Shown here in pieces: positions 52,371 to 64,000 of a DNA stretch of 64,000 nucleotides. Each line of letters begins with the position of its first letter. Position 1 is the first letter of the stretch. The translations under genes and the position numbers were made by a program. This DNA is from Ifrita kowaldi. Lineage: Eukaryota > Chordata > Aves > Passeriformes > Cinclosomatidae. Location of the stretch: NCBI GenBank assembly GCA_013398055.1, contig VZRS01014440.1, forward strand, positions 248,001 to 312,000. The letters run 5' to 3'. The notes beneath the pieces are model-generated. The model ran no database searches, had not been told where the DNA came from, and was given only the letters and a program-made list of their open reading frames with translations.

Positions 52371-55300
52371 GTAAGCTCGGCGGCGGCTCGGGGCGGCTCT
52401 CCTCCCGGCTGGCCGACCGGGGTGGGCAACAGCGTGGCGGCAGGTGCAGCGTTGCTCCGCTCCCGCCGCGGGGCTGCGAGCAGTGGCCGGGCTCTCTCGG
52501 GGGGGCGGCGCGGCCGGAGGGGCTGGGTGCCGCGCTTCCGGGCTTTCGCCGGTTCTCCCCGCAGGTAACCGGAGCGTGCACCTGGCCGCCACCGTGCCAG
52601 GCGTGACCTTGAGGGCAGCAGATGCGGGGCTGAGCCGCCGCGGGAGTGCACCGCCATACCGTCGGGGACCCGGCGGCTGGACACGGCCGGTACGCCACGG
52701 TCCCGCAGCTCCCGGCGGGCGGGCGCGTACACGCCGTGGATTAAGGTGGTGCTCAGCCCTCGCCGCCCGCCGGGTTAAGTAGCCGGGATTAGCCCGCTGC
52801 GGCAGCACGACACCGACATCCCGGGCACTTCGCCGCCCCGCGGGGGCTGAGAGCCCGGCACCCGCACCCGCGCAGCCTCCCCCGTCGCCTGCCTCCCTAC
52901 CTCCCTCACCCGCCCGCCGCGCCCCCAGGGCGGTGTTTTTGGCCGCGGCTGAGTCGTACGCAGCGTTCGGTCGGAGAGGGCGGGCTGCTTTGATTTATCG
53001 ATGCTTGGCCGGGCTGCTCATCGACCGGCGCGGACGAGGAGGGGATGCGGCGCCACTTCGGGTGCCGGGAGAGCGAAGCCCTCGCGGGCGTTTCGCCGCG
53101 AGTGAGCCTGGCCCCGCGCGGGGCCGCTCCGCGGTGGGAAGCGCCTCTAACGGCAGTGTCATCCTCGTCCCGGCGGTGCGTGTAACCTTTGGCTGTCGCA
53201 CCACGTGAGTTTGGGAGCGGGCTGGAGCCTCCGCCGGGGATGGCTGGCCGCTGCCGAGCGCGGGAGGCAGCGCTCGCGGTGGGGAGGAGTGGGGTGGGTG
53301 TCTGCGCCGCCGTCTGCCCGGGCTTCCGGCCGAGCCTCTCGGTCAGTCGGTAAAGGCTGAAGTCGGAAGGGCTTGAGATTTCGAGAGGAAGATCTCATGA
53401 GAAGCTGTCGGGCAGAAGTGGTCTGTGGTCCTGAGGAGCGTTTCCTTTAGAGCGGCCGTGCGAGTGGTGTTTACCAGGGGCAGGAGGGGGCTCAGCCCGA
53501 GCCCGGGGAAACGTTTGGAATCGGAGAGCTGTGGTTGAGTCCGTCCCAGGGTTCGCAGCCTGAGGGACAGTGTATTAGTTCAGCTGTAATAGGCATTTAG
53601 GTAGTACTGTGCATGGTCCATACTCCACAAAAATCTTTTTTACGTTTGACTTGTTAAACTGTAGCCGGTGGTGATTAGAGGCACGAACAGTAACAAAATT
53701 TCGGGGGCTTTTTTTCTTGTGATTTTAAGATCCACATTACAGAAATCCTTAAATATCTGTTATATACGGCACTCGTAAATTTGTAACTTCAGTTGCTGAG
53801 GCTTTCTTCTCAGGGTCTGTTCAGAAGGAACTGGTGATAGTGCCTTATGCTGTGCCTGAAACCGTCATTCTGAGAATGTTTGCTGGTACCTTGCCTCACA
53901 GTGCTTGAGATGTGACTAGCTAGGTGATCATTCAAATAATGTCCCTTCTTAGAAGTCAAGTTCCAAGCACGCTTGTGAAATATCTTCCATCATTAGTGGC
54001 TGGCAATCTTGACTTCCTAGGGAATGAAGTGAGTGTGCCTTTGGAAAACCACTGTCTGTAGAAAAGCTGCTGCATCTCTGAAACATTCCTGGGTCCTAAT
54101 GACTTTGAGTTAAAATAAAGGGTTTAGGTGCTTGAAAAGGTGTTGGTTAGATAACTTGCTAAGTCCTTGGTTCACCATACAGTCTGCTCAGAAGGTGGTA
54201 GCTGTAGCTGTAGCCCGGGCCATTTTTTTCCCTCGTTTGTTGGTGCTTTTCAAGGATTTCTTCCAAACACCACAAATCGTGAATTTCAATAGAAGTAAAC
54301 TTGTGTATCTTTAAACTATGGGCTCTTCTGGCAGGAATAGCTTCCAATGTACTAGGACTTTAATACTTATGGCATAATGAATGGAAACTCTCAGTGTCAG
54401 TGGAAAAAGTGGTCACTGAATTCAGTGAGGAATAAAACTCATACACTTAAACGTGAAATTTTCGGTCTGGAACAGCATCATTGTGTGGTTCGGTTTATTG
54501 CTGCTCCTACTGTTGATTATGGTAACCGACCCAGGTTGGGTTAGCTGGAGGAAACGTGAATCCTGAGTTGTGTACGGACACTTGCAGGTTTTCCCAATCA
54601 ATGTTCCTATGTCGAGGCTAAATTGCAACATTATTACTTCTATCCACTCAAAAAAAATATGCTACTTTCCATGTGGATCATTAAAATGATACAAGTCATA
54701 AATAACTTTAAAGGGAATTGTGGATGTACTCTTTGTAAGAACACATACTGTTACTACTGCATATTAAGCAAACGTGTTTGGGAATTCAAAGCAGAAAACA
54801 AGACTTCTGTCACATTAACATTGAGTAAACTGTTTATCGGTTTCTTACACAAGGTTGCATTACATACAGATAATGGTACAAGGAAAGGATCCCCAGTCGT
54901 GTAATATATATTCAGCTAATAATCTGGGGGTAATCCTGCAAATTAAAATACACTGTGCTCTAGAGTCTCGTTTAGAAAGTCAAAGCGTCCTGTGGCAAAG
55001 GCACAAAGGTCTAGTAATTACTACGATTATCTTTAACTTCTTGAATTTATTCAGAAAGAAGAATATGATAAATGAGGGGCAATCATGAGATGATACTAAG
55101 AAGGAAGAAACATGGGTTGGATCTGCTAAAGCCACCTCAAAAACAGATGCTTTGGAAGAATTAACTTCACCAACATTTAAGATTTTAGAGCTGGGAGCTT
55201 ACTATTAACTGGCAAGTTCAAAATGGACCTGGTGAAACAATCAATAACATGCCATAGCAAGCAAGTCTCCCTTGACATGAGGGTGGACAAGATAACCTAA

Positions 55301-55952
55301 AGTATCTTCTAACTCGAATTTCTTCCATTAAGGTAGACTAAATATTAATGGCATTCTTTACCACTGAAATGTGACCTCAGTAATGTCTTTCAGTGTTTGA
55401 ATTGTTTGTTTTAATATATGTTCTCTTCTGTTTTTAAAGAGAAAATAATACTAGTGCCACAAGGGATTCACATTTTGCTCACAGTTAAAGTCAGGTTTCA
55501 GCTAGCAAAATTTAATGCAGAATAACGAACAGCTATAATTAGTCCTGGGCGTTTAAAAGTAAATATCTTTTGAGAAATAAGGGAGACTGCTTGAATCCAT
55601 AAGAGATCTCCATTATAGAAATGCATGCTTATTTTATTACAAAAGGATCAATAAAATTGCAGTAATAGTCTTAAATTTGTATTCTCTACTTGTCTTAAAA
55701 TGAGTAATAATAATAAGACTTGTTAAAAGTTGCAGTTCAGGTGATAAGGATCTTTCGCTATAGGATATTTTAATTAAAAACTAGATAAAATCTAGGAGTT
55801 GCAGTATTGTGTCTAAAAAGCTAAGATTAGCTCTGCCTACTGGCTTCCTAGAGTGTGTGCAATGGTCTCAAGCAGGTTTTTTGGGGTTTTTTATTCAAAC
55901 CTGTTAAATTTTTTCTGAAGACATTTTTATTTCTTCTTGCAAAATTTAACAG
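52371..55952 (+). other. Probable first intron, including the downstream part of the CpG island
   Basis: This begins with the GTAAGC donor. The first 1.2 kb is CpG-rich, with GC boxes and a CACGTG E-box (53202-53207) that overlaps a possible alternative donor (CCAC|GTGAGT, 53205). After about 53,600 the sequence is AT-rich with no further gene evidence. The intron assignment depends on the donor and on the acceptor at 55951-55952. Confidence 0.4.
53202..53207. promoter_or_regulatory. CACGTG E-box in the island
   Basis: The palindromic CACGTG is the core site of bHLH-ZIP factors (MYC/MAX, USF, TFEB classes). It lies in the CpG-rich part of the inferred first intron, near the promoter. A single short motif is weak evidence of regulation. 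Confidence 0.3.
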
Positions 55953-56044
55953 ATTGAAGAACAAGGGAGGCCGGAGAGAGGAAGTGATACTCCTGTTGAT
56001 TTGAAAAAGAAAAGTAAACCTATGATGCTTTATGTAGAGGATGG
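55953..56044 (+). CDS. Candidate internal coding exon of unknown gene (partial)
   Basis: A good 3' splice site precedes it: a T/C-rich tract (about 55905-55940) then AATTTAACAG at 55943-55952. One frame is open from the AG (I-E-E-Q-G-R-P-E-R-G...), while both other frames stop early. The encoded peptide of about 30 residues is charged (acidic and R/K-rich) and ends in L-K-K-K-S-K-P-M-M-L-Y-V-E-D. Its composition looks more like real protein than the surrounding AT-rich shadows. It starts in phase 0, compatible with one frame of the exon ending at 52370. The 3' end is uncertain: GATGG|GTATTT at 56044 is a weak donor, and AAAA|GTAAAC at 56013 is an alternative. The same frame stays open to a stop at 56099-56101. 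I do not recognise the protein. Confidence 0.35.
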
Positions 56045-59000
56045 GTATTTCTCACAAACATTAAGTTTTTCTAATTTTATTCAAAATAGCTTGACTTTAT
56101 AAATGTTGGATTCCTTCACTTTTCAATAACTAATATTAGTGTTCTCCTAACTTAGGTTTCAATTAGCTGAAAAGACCATGTTCCTTAATTGAACAGCAAA
56201 GTGATAAAAAAGTAAGAATTTTTTGTTAGTGAAGCCCCCCTAAACATCTGTTATTGCATGAAAAAAATAAAAATGTGTTCAGCAGTTTCACACAGAAGAT
56301 GTAAGCAATGATAATGAGCAGTAGGGAAGGAGGATTTCCAGGAGGTGACATGTACAATGAAATCACCAGGCAAAATATCAGACTAACCCATCTTGGAACA
56401 GTTGCACCTACTCACACTGAATGTAATTTCTGCACAAATACATGATATTGTCCGGTTTGTCTTTTATTTTTAAATTATCAGGCATTCAAATACAGTGAAT
56501 TAAAATGAATTTCTAGTTTTCATGACAGATTTCACTTGATATGAGCAGTATCTTTGAAGGATCTATCTGTTCAAGCTATTCATATTCCAGTACACGTTAT
56601 GAAAATTATTTCTGCTGCCACTTATAAGTCTTACTATAACTGACAGATGACAGCAGGAGGTGTTGTTAGTTTAATTTTGGTGAATTGCAAAGTAGGTATG
56701 AGGCTTTCTCCATTGGTATTTCAAAGGTCTGGTGGGAGAAGAAATCTAAGGAAAATGTAGGAGGCATTTGAAAAAAGTCTGAAATAGCTCTGAAAATAAA
56801 TACAACTTTTTTTTCCAGTAAGAGATACAATGTAATTGCTGTTATAAAGCAGACAAATAACATCTGCCTTGCCTTTGAAGAGTAATGGACTGAGAAGGAG
56901 AATATATTCCTTCTTACTGGTGTTTGCAACTGTACTGTGCAGTTAAAGAGTGCACGGATGCATTTTGAGGATGACATTTGATAAACTTTGGTGCTGGCCG
57001 CTAAGTCCAGCTGGTTCTGCCACTTACAGCATGACCTGTCTCAGCACTAGGGGTAGCCCTGGCTTATTGCTGGCCATAATCTGATGCTGCTTTGGAGAAG
57101 AGAGTTAGGTAACTTTCTGCATGGCCTCCTATTTACAGTGAACTTCAGTGGTTTGTATGTCTCAGTTTTTTTTAATATTGCGTATGAGCTGGATGTCGCC
57201 TTAATTCCCAGTGAGCACAGGAAACACCATGTTCTTAAAACACACTTCTGGGAGCCTATCACTTGTAATCTGCTACCCTTACTTGTGCCCTTATATTCAC
57301 AGAAAGATAAGGTAGCAGCAGGGAAAACAACACTATTGGGTTCTCACCACTTGGTGTACAGTGTCTGGTCAGAGGAGGCCCAGGATGTACCATACTCTGC
57401 ATAGTTGATAGCAATAAACCCCAACTCAAGGCAGGAAAGATGATTCAGCCCACTCTGCTTTAAGCAACTATCTAACTTCTGGGACTCAGCCCAAAGGTCA
57501 TAGTGGTGTGCTCTTTTTCTGCTTATGTCTTTGTTAGAACTTAAACTTTAATGTTGATTTTAAGATTTTGAATCAAAAATGAACTTAATCACCTTTAAAT
57601 TACATACACCAGGGAAAGAAAAATCAAGTGCTCTTTGCTGGAGTGTTACAGATGTGCCCTTATGTAGAAATCACATAACTTTTTTTCCACTTGTTATTTG
57701 ACCAGTGACTGGTGGCTTGACTGCATGGCTCTTTCAGGATTGCCCCTGTGTCTCTGCAAATACAAGGATGTGTTGCTTGTGCTGTGTATTTTGGCTTCTG
57801 TCTGGATTTTAAATAAATCAAAACAACTGGTGGCTCCATATGGGGATAGGAGGAAGAGTCACTAGCTGTGTTTGATGGAGTTTTTCCACTGTAGAAAGAA
57901 ATAACCATAGTGCTATGGTCTTTATTGAAATAAGGAGCTTAGGCCACTAGCAATAAAGAAGTCTTGTCGCTACAACACAGGTTTTTTTAAAGAATACTTG
58001 TAGAGTGTTCTAAAAAGTTTAAAGGTGTTCACTGTGACTCTCCAAAAGCTTGGGAAATGTTTGGTTTTGTATGGTAGGTGTTTCAAGAGATAGCAGTTTT
58101 TTAAATCCCCATCAAAAGATTTGATAGTAATTTCTGTTACTATGTTTGATGCTTTTTTAATATTCCAAAGTTTTGTCAGACTTTTATGAAGGCCTTCTGA
58201 AGCTGCTGATTGATCAGCATAATCCAAGTGGCTGAGGACAGAGAGAGCATCATTTGTAATTGCCTATTTGGCTTGTCACTGTGAGTGCAAAGTTTCATGG
58301 GCTGGCTGAGGTGGCCTCATGGCTACTTTGATTTCCATCTTAGACTAACTGCAATAATTCCCCCCTCCGTTGTACCATCTCTGCCATTTTAAGTCTAGTC
58401 AGTGCACCGCTAGATGATTTTTTACACAATCTTTGTGCACAAAGTGATCTCTTCAAGGTGAGAAGTGAGGCTCACATGAGGGAAGCAACATGAATCTTTG
58501 GATTGGTGGTTGGGAATGTTCCTCCTTGTGTCATGTGAAACCATTCCCTGGAGAGTATTAACCTTTTCACATAGGAGAGTTTGAGGTTATTGTTCTGACA
58601 GTAGATGGGAGAGTGGTTTGAGTGCCAGCCTTCAACTAACGGTGTTCCAGAAAAGTGTATTTGGGTTAAGACACATGAACTATATTCCTGGATGGTTTCT
58701 GATACTACAGTGGAGGAAAAGATAATGAGCTTATTGTGTTGTGCATCCAGACTTTCTTTCTGATGTTTTTACACAGAGAAGATTGAGTAGATAGTGACAA
58801 GAAATGGGTAGAAAAGGTGGCAGGTATGGTTAGCCCTTAAACTATCTGAGAAAGGGTGGTATTTTTGAATCTCTTTTGGTTATCTAGATACAGTAGAGAG
58901 TAGATCAGTATCTTAATATGTATATTGAACAGGAGTTTTTTCACTTCCATCTAGGTGCTACTGCTATCAGTGCAGATATTGCACTTCAAATTGCTTTACG

Positions 59001-62000
59001 TTGCTTGGGTCTGCCAATTTTTCTTCTCTAGGGAATGAAGCTGGTGCAGAACTTCATGAAACCTATGGAATACAGTGCAAATCAATACTTAAATTAGAGC
59101 AGTGTCTAGCAGCCTCACTCTATTGAGGTTGTATGAAACATGAAATGATTTAAACTGGCTGCCAGGGTCTGTGCCAGATGGCTTTCAAATATGCATAGTT
59201 GAGACTGACAGCTGGAGAGGGTAGGGAAGGTGCTTTACGACTGCTAGCACAACTGCTTTACTTCTGCTTTATTAATAACGCAAATCATTTCAGCTTCTGC
59301 TCACCCACTTCTACTCTGAAATCCATGTTGTTAACAGTGACAGTGGTTTTTCTTATTCTGCAATGAGCTTGCTTTGCATAGTGAAACATCTTGACATCTT
59401 CACAAGAGTCTGCTTTCAGATGTGTTTTGATAATGGGCAGATCTTGTTGTGGTGACTGTAGATCTAAGGATTTGTTCCTAAACTAGGGCTGTATTTCTAA
59501 AGTGAGTTGAAAGAGATTTGGGAATAAAGGACTAAATTCTCTAGGATTTGAGGAAAGCATGGGCTCTTTTTTTCTGGATTTGTGTGTACGTGTGTTGTTT
59601 ACTGGTAATAGAGGCACTTACAGTGGAGTCATCCTTCATATAGAGTCAGCCACTCTGCAATGCATACCAGGTTATGGGAACCTTTTGAAAGAACTTTAGT
59701 ACAAACGCACATATCCAAAAAAAAACCACCGGCATATAAAGCAGTGGTACATGCTAAGTCTTGCTCATGAGTGATCAATTTGTGTACAGCTTTCTTTTTT
59801 TCTTATTGATCCTGGTGTTGCCAGGCACTGGACAGCAGTTCCTCAAACCATATTAGTAGAATAGTTTAGAAAAAGTTGTCTTGGTTGTGTGAAGTTTGAC
59901 ACCCTAAAGCTGTGTTGTGCTACCTTCTAACACAGGAAATTGGTTTATCAGATGGAAAAATACAACGGATGTGTGCTTGAGGGGCGTACTTCATGTTTTC
60001 TGGGAAGATAGTAATAACATTTTTGATAGGTGGACCTCTCATTTCAAAATTGCAATGCTAAATTTACATGGGCTCAGAACTTTGTATTTACCTTCTACTG
60101 ATACTCAAAACTAAGTCTACAGAAATGAATATGGAGAATAAGGTTATATACATAACCCTGGGTAAAACGCTTTGAACTAGACAAAGTAAATATATGTTAC
60201 CTTAAGGCAGTGATTGTAAAACAGGCCAATTTCTAGCTACTGCATGGCCTTAGATTCCTGGAGTGAGGGTGAATTGGAGACCTGAGGCTGCCTGGCACCT
60301 GTACCCTCCCATCCGGGAGGAGGATGCCTGTGGGAAAGGTCTTGGCCACCCTGCAGACAGGAAGCCTGAGCCAGCTGCAGGGCTCTCGTGTGCTGGCAAG
60401 GACTGGCCCATGCTGGGCAGCATGAGCAAGAGCGTCACCAGTGGGTTTTAGTCATGCTTGTGAGGACACATCCAAAAATGGTGCCTTGTTTTGCACCTCT
60501 CCTGACAGTTGATGAGGGGCCGTCCTGCAGCGTGGGGGGAGAAGCAAAGTGAGGTGGCTTTGCTTGACCTGGAAGGGGGAAGGCTAAAGAGGGACCCTGG
60601 TGATGGTCTGTAGTGGGGCGTTGCAGGGAAGGTGCAGCTAGGCTCGTCTTTTTCCCAGGATGAGCTTGGGGGTGTGGAGAAGAGCTTCCATGATTGACTT
60701 GAGCTGGTGAGGCCTGTGCTGGCTGGAAGTGGCAGTCCCTGTCACCATGTGACCTTCAGGAGGAACTGCTGGTGTTGCTGCTGTCTTCCTTGTCACCAGC
60801 TCTCATCTAGGGCTGTCCCCTGACCTTGAGGTCAGGTGAGCCGTGGTGCTGGCGCAGGGCTGTACCTTCTGGCAGTAGCACAGGCTTGGGTATTCCTAAA
60901 CTAACTGTGAAGCCACATCCTTCCTCTTGCTCTGACATGGTAGTGCAGCTGCTTGATATGTGAGTTCAGCCCAGCCGACTGTGCTTAACTTTGGCTGAGC
61001 AATCCTGGCCACTTACATAAGCGTCTTAAAAAACTGAAACTAGTCACTCTGGGCTGCTTCTGTTGCTGAAGTGACACAAGCGCATCTAAGATGAGATTCA
61101 TGTGACTATTTTAGATCTTGTCCTATGTGGCTAAATTTAATATTTTGATATATATGTTTGAATTTATCCATTGCCTATTTACAAAAAGTGCCTGAAGTAC
61201 CTACCTGAGAGGTAGGTGCTCCCATTTGGTCAGGTGAATCTTGCATATGATGAGGGGAATGTAAAGTTTTAACCCACGAGATGCACACAGGCTTCAAAAC
61301 TTGAGATAGACCCTTCAGGTGGTGAAAATAGGTGATGAGGAAGAGCACAATTTCAACACCGACTTTTAAAAAAGCTCTTACATCTGCTGCATGCTGTCTA
61401 TTACCTGTTATTGAAGTACTAAATCTCGGGGAGTGATTAATGCTAGAATCAGTAGTTGTTCAGCTGTGTACTAAATAGAAGGTTTTCAGGTTAAAAACTG
61501 AGATAACAACAAGCCTCTGTAGATCCTTGAAGACAGCTGTAGTAACTCTAAAGTGTAAAATTCAGTGGAATTTGCTGTAGAAATTTAACCAAGAGGGAAG
61601 ATGTTGATGTTTCAAGGGGTTTTTCAGCCCTTTCCCCTGCACCCTACTTACTTTATATAAATGGATCATGTGTCTTAACTTGCTAATTAGAAGCCTAATG
61701 TCAGCCTCTCAAATGTAAAGTGTGTTATAAACGTAGTTATTTGGGAGCTTAGCGAGGTTCCAGTTGCCGGATGAATTAGTATTTGTGGTATATTTCCTGC
61801 TAGCATTGTTTCATATTTGCTGAATTCAGGCAGGTTCAGCGTAGTCCTGTGCTGTGTTTTGACCTGGCACTGGTATTGGATTATCTGTATGGTGAGTCTG
61901 GTTAGATAACCAGTCTGCCTCAGAAAAAAAAAAAAAGCATTTTCCTATCTGTATAAGCTTTTCATGCACTTGCAGGAACTTCACTGTTGTCACAAGAGAC

Positions 62001-64000
62001 TGCAATAACTTGGGGAAGGAAAGGATGATCAGAGTGGTTGGGATGCATCCTGATACTTGATCATCACCATGTTTGTGATGGAAGAAGCATGGCTTTCCTT
62101 GCTGTGGTTGCTCTGCACAGAGCATAGCTGGGTCCTGGGAACCACCCAGACACAGCATGCAAATAGAGAACACTGCAGGAGCCCTGATTTTCAACAGTGA
62201 AACCGTGAGGTGGCCTTGTTGCATGATAGGGGTAAAACTTTTTAGTCAGCTATAAAAAATCATGTAAGCTCTGTAAGATGGCAACCGGTTCAGCCCACTC
62301 TGACTTACTAATTTTGTGAATCTGCCACGTGAAAATGAAGCTGAGAAGTGAACACCACTTTCTTGTAGACGGGGAGAAGAAACAGCCATCTAACTTGCTG
62401 AAGGGTGGTTCTTCTATTTTTAAAACTTGAAACAAGTGAAGGCTAAATTATGTAGCTACAGGCACATTCTTCTTTGGTAGGTAGTAATCAAAATCTAATG
62501 ATTCAAGCTGTCAAAGCTTTTTAAAGCTCATGTGAAGTTTAAGATGATGGAAATTTATCTTTTCTTTGGGAGGAGGAGCGTTTTGCTGCTCTTCTAGAGG
62601 AAACTTTGAGACAAAGGCATTTATTGCGCTTGTGTGAGTTTCTCATATACAGACTTCTAAATAGTGAAACTTAGAAATAGCCACCCAAAAAATTATTTGA
62701 TAAATGCTTAAGATTGGAAAGAATTTTAGGTTAGCTTAGCCCCTTACCAACAAGTTAAGAATTGCTGACTTTATTTAAGGAAAAAAAAAATCCAGTCAAT
62801 TTTGTAGACTGAAAAAGCAAGTGGGTGTCTGCTTGTGGTGTTTTCTCAAGGAAAGTCTCGTGTTGGCCTAGAGTTTTGGGTTCACCTCCATGAAATGGCA
62901 ACAGGATATCAATCTACCTGCTCAAAGGCTATTCCTCTTTCCCAAACTGTTTCCACAGCCACCACTATGTCAACACCATTCAGTCATAATTGTCAACTCC
63001 AAATCAGGCTGATCAATGCAAATGCTAAATAAAGCAGCAGAGCTCTTGCCTCAGAGGCTGTATAAAATGAGATTTGCCAGTAGGTATGTGCCTCTGTGAA
63101 TGCCAGAAGAAAGGTTCACTGTTTATTGCCTTCGAGTCCAACACTGCTACCTGCCTTCCTGGCTCCTTTGCTTGTGGTCATCTTGAACTCTGAGTTTTTC
63201 AGCTTGTCTTCCACGTGAAGTTGTTTTTTAAGAAATGGACAACCAAAAGGTTTTAGCTTCTCTGAAACTGAGAAACAGCAGAATCCATAGGAATAAAAAC
63301 TTGAGTTGCAGCTATATAATGGTTTTGACTGTTGAGTATTTTGGTTGTTTTTACACATATGAAGCATCAGGCCTTATGGTACTTGTTCGTACTGTTAAAG
63401 TTGCTCCTGCCATTTGTCAGGTATGAGACTTTTAAGATGTGACAGCTGGTTGAGGATCAGAAACAAAACACCAACTCTACTGCCCATTGACATACATGTC
63501 TATGAAAGACTGAGGAAGTTCTTGGCATGCTTTAAACTAAGTGCATTAGATTTGCAGGCACAGCTCTTTTAGTGCTTTCTTACAAGGTATCTTTTTCACA
63601 GCTGATAAGTAAAATGATGTCTGTACTCCCTCTGCTGGCTCTGCAAAAGTAGCTTTCATGAGCTTAAATAGCTGAGTAGCACCTCTTACAAATATGCCTG
63701 TGTGAAATTCTGAGTTAAGAACGGTGTAATGAATGGAAGAGGGATTTTCCTGAAAAATGGGTCAACAAATAGTTGCTGAAAGCTAATCAGGTGTCTCAGA
63801 TGCTATCTCCTGCTATAAGGGTAAACACCGGTGTTGTATATACCTTTGTAATTGTAGTCTGATCTGTTTTTGTGTATCAACAACTGGATGGGGCTATCCA
63901 TTAAAATACTTGTACATCTAGTCATACATATAAGCCCTACTTTTATAGGTATTGTGTGCTATATGTACATGAAGATCTATGATTAGAAGCCTCACGTGGG
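56045..64000 (+). other. Probable intronic DNA, no further exon recognised
   Basis: About 8 kb following the candidate exon. Open frames on both strands are short and unlike known proteins. The GC content rises at about 60,240-60,880 without an identifiable gene or transposon. A - strand frame at 63116-63367 ends in a lysine/serine-rich tail with AATAAA overlapping its stop, but nothing else supports it. If the gene at 52 kb is real, this would be intron; otherwise it is intergenic. Confidence 0.4.

Larger units (their letters stand above)
51395..53560. promoter_or_regulatory. CpG island promoter
   Basis: Base composition changes abruptly from AT-rich to GC-rich with dense CpG. For example, 9 CpG fall in the 60 bases 52381-52440. 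The island is interrupted by an 799-base gap and fades out after about 53,530. In vertebrates such islands mark promoters, usually of housekeeping or developmental genes. A strong donor at 52370/52371 inside the island points to a + strand transcript. The long frames reading through the Ns, and the R/P/G-rich frames at 52444-52782 and 52933-53208, are what GC-rich non-coding DNA produces and are not called as genes. A divergent - strand transcript is possible but not shown. Confidence 0.9.

Noticed and set aside
51227..52808. Five open frames of 340-486 codons on both strands over 51.2-52.8 kb
   Set aside because: Most of each frame is the run of N, which cannot contain stops. The real flanks are GC-rich sequence, open in several frames at once, which is a composition effect.
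63116..63367. - strand frame of 83 codons with a K/S-rich C-terminus and AATAAA overlapping the stop
   Set aside because: No recognised family, no splice or start evidence. AATAAA is common in AT-rich DNA.
1..64000. CRISPR arrays, operons, integrases, phage or plasmid features
   Set aside because: Nothing of the kind is present; repeats and composition are those of a vertebrate nuclear genome.

Overview
The window is a stretch of bird nuclear DNA, most probably from a passerine (songbird or relative). The main evidence is repeat content: two truncated CR1 LINE copies, two divergent solo LTRs of the avian ERVL-like type, and a SINE near 39.6 kb that joins a tRNA-Ile-like head to a CR1-type tail. 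That structure is the one known from the passerine TguSINE1 family. There are no prokaryotic features: no operons, no ribosome-binding sites, no CRISPR arrays.

Layout. Positions 1 to about 51,200 are AT-rich and behave as a gene desert or very long intergenic region. No open frame there exceeds about 135 codons, none resembles a known protein, and I see no convincing exon. The region holds an LTR (about 10.26-10.80 kb, + strand), a CR1 fragment (about 12.19-12.61 kb, + strand), a CR1 fragment (about 24.03-24.69 kb, - strand), a GGAGAA microsatellite (38.66-38.74 kb) and an LTR interrupted by the SINE (about 39.43-40.17 kb, all - strand). Many low-complexity tracts built almost only of A and C lie on the + strand.

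At about 51.2 kb the base composition changes sharply. A CpG island runs to about 53.5 kb and is broken by a 799-base assembly gap (51,550-52,348). Just after the gap is a strong 5' splice donor on the + strand (52,370/52,371). The simplest reading is the promoter and first exon of a + strand gene whose exon 1 is largely lost in the gap, with the rest of the window being its first intron or introns. One possible second exon (55,953 to about 56,044) has a good acceptor and an open frame whose phase is compatible with that donor, but its donor is weak. I do not recognise the protein, so the gene is not named.

No previously undescribed system could be supported. The most useful leads are the gene start hidden by the gap, the candidate second exon, the nested SINE-in-LTR insertion, and a few candidate non-coding elements that need cross-species alignment.
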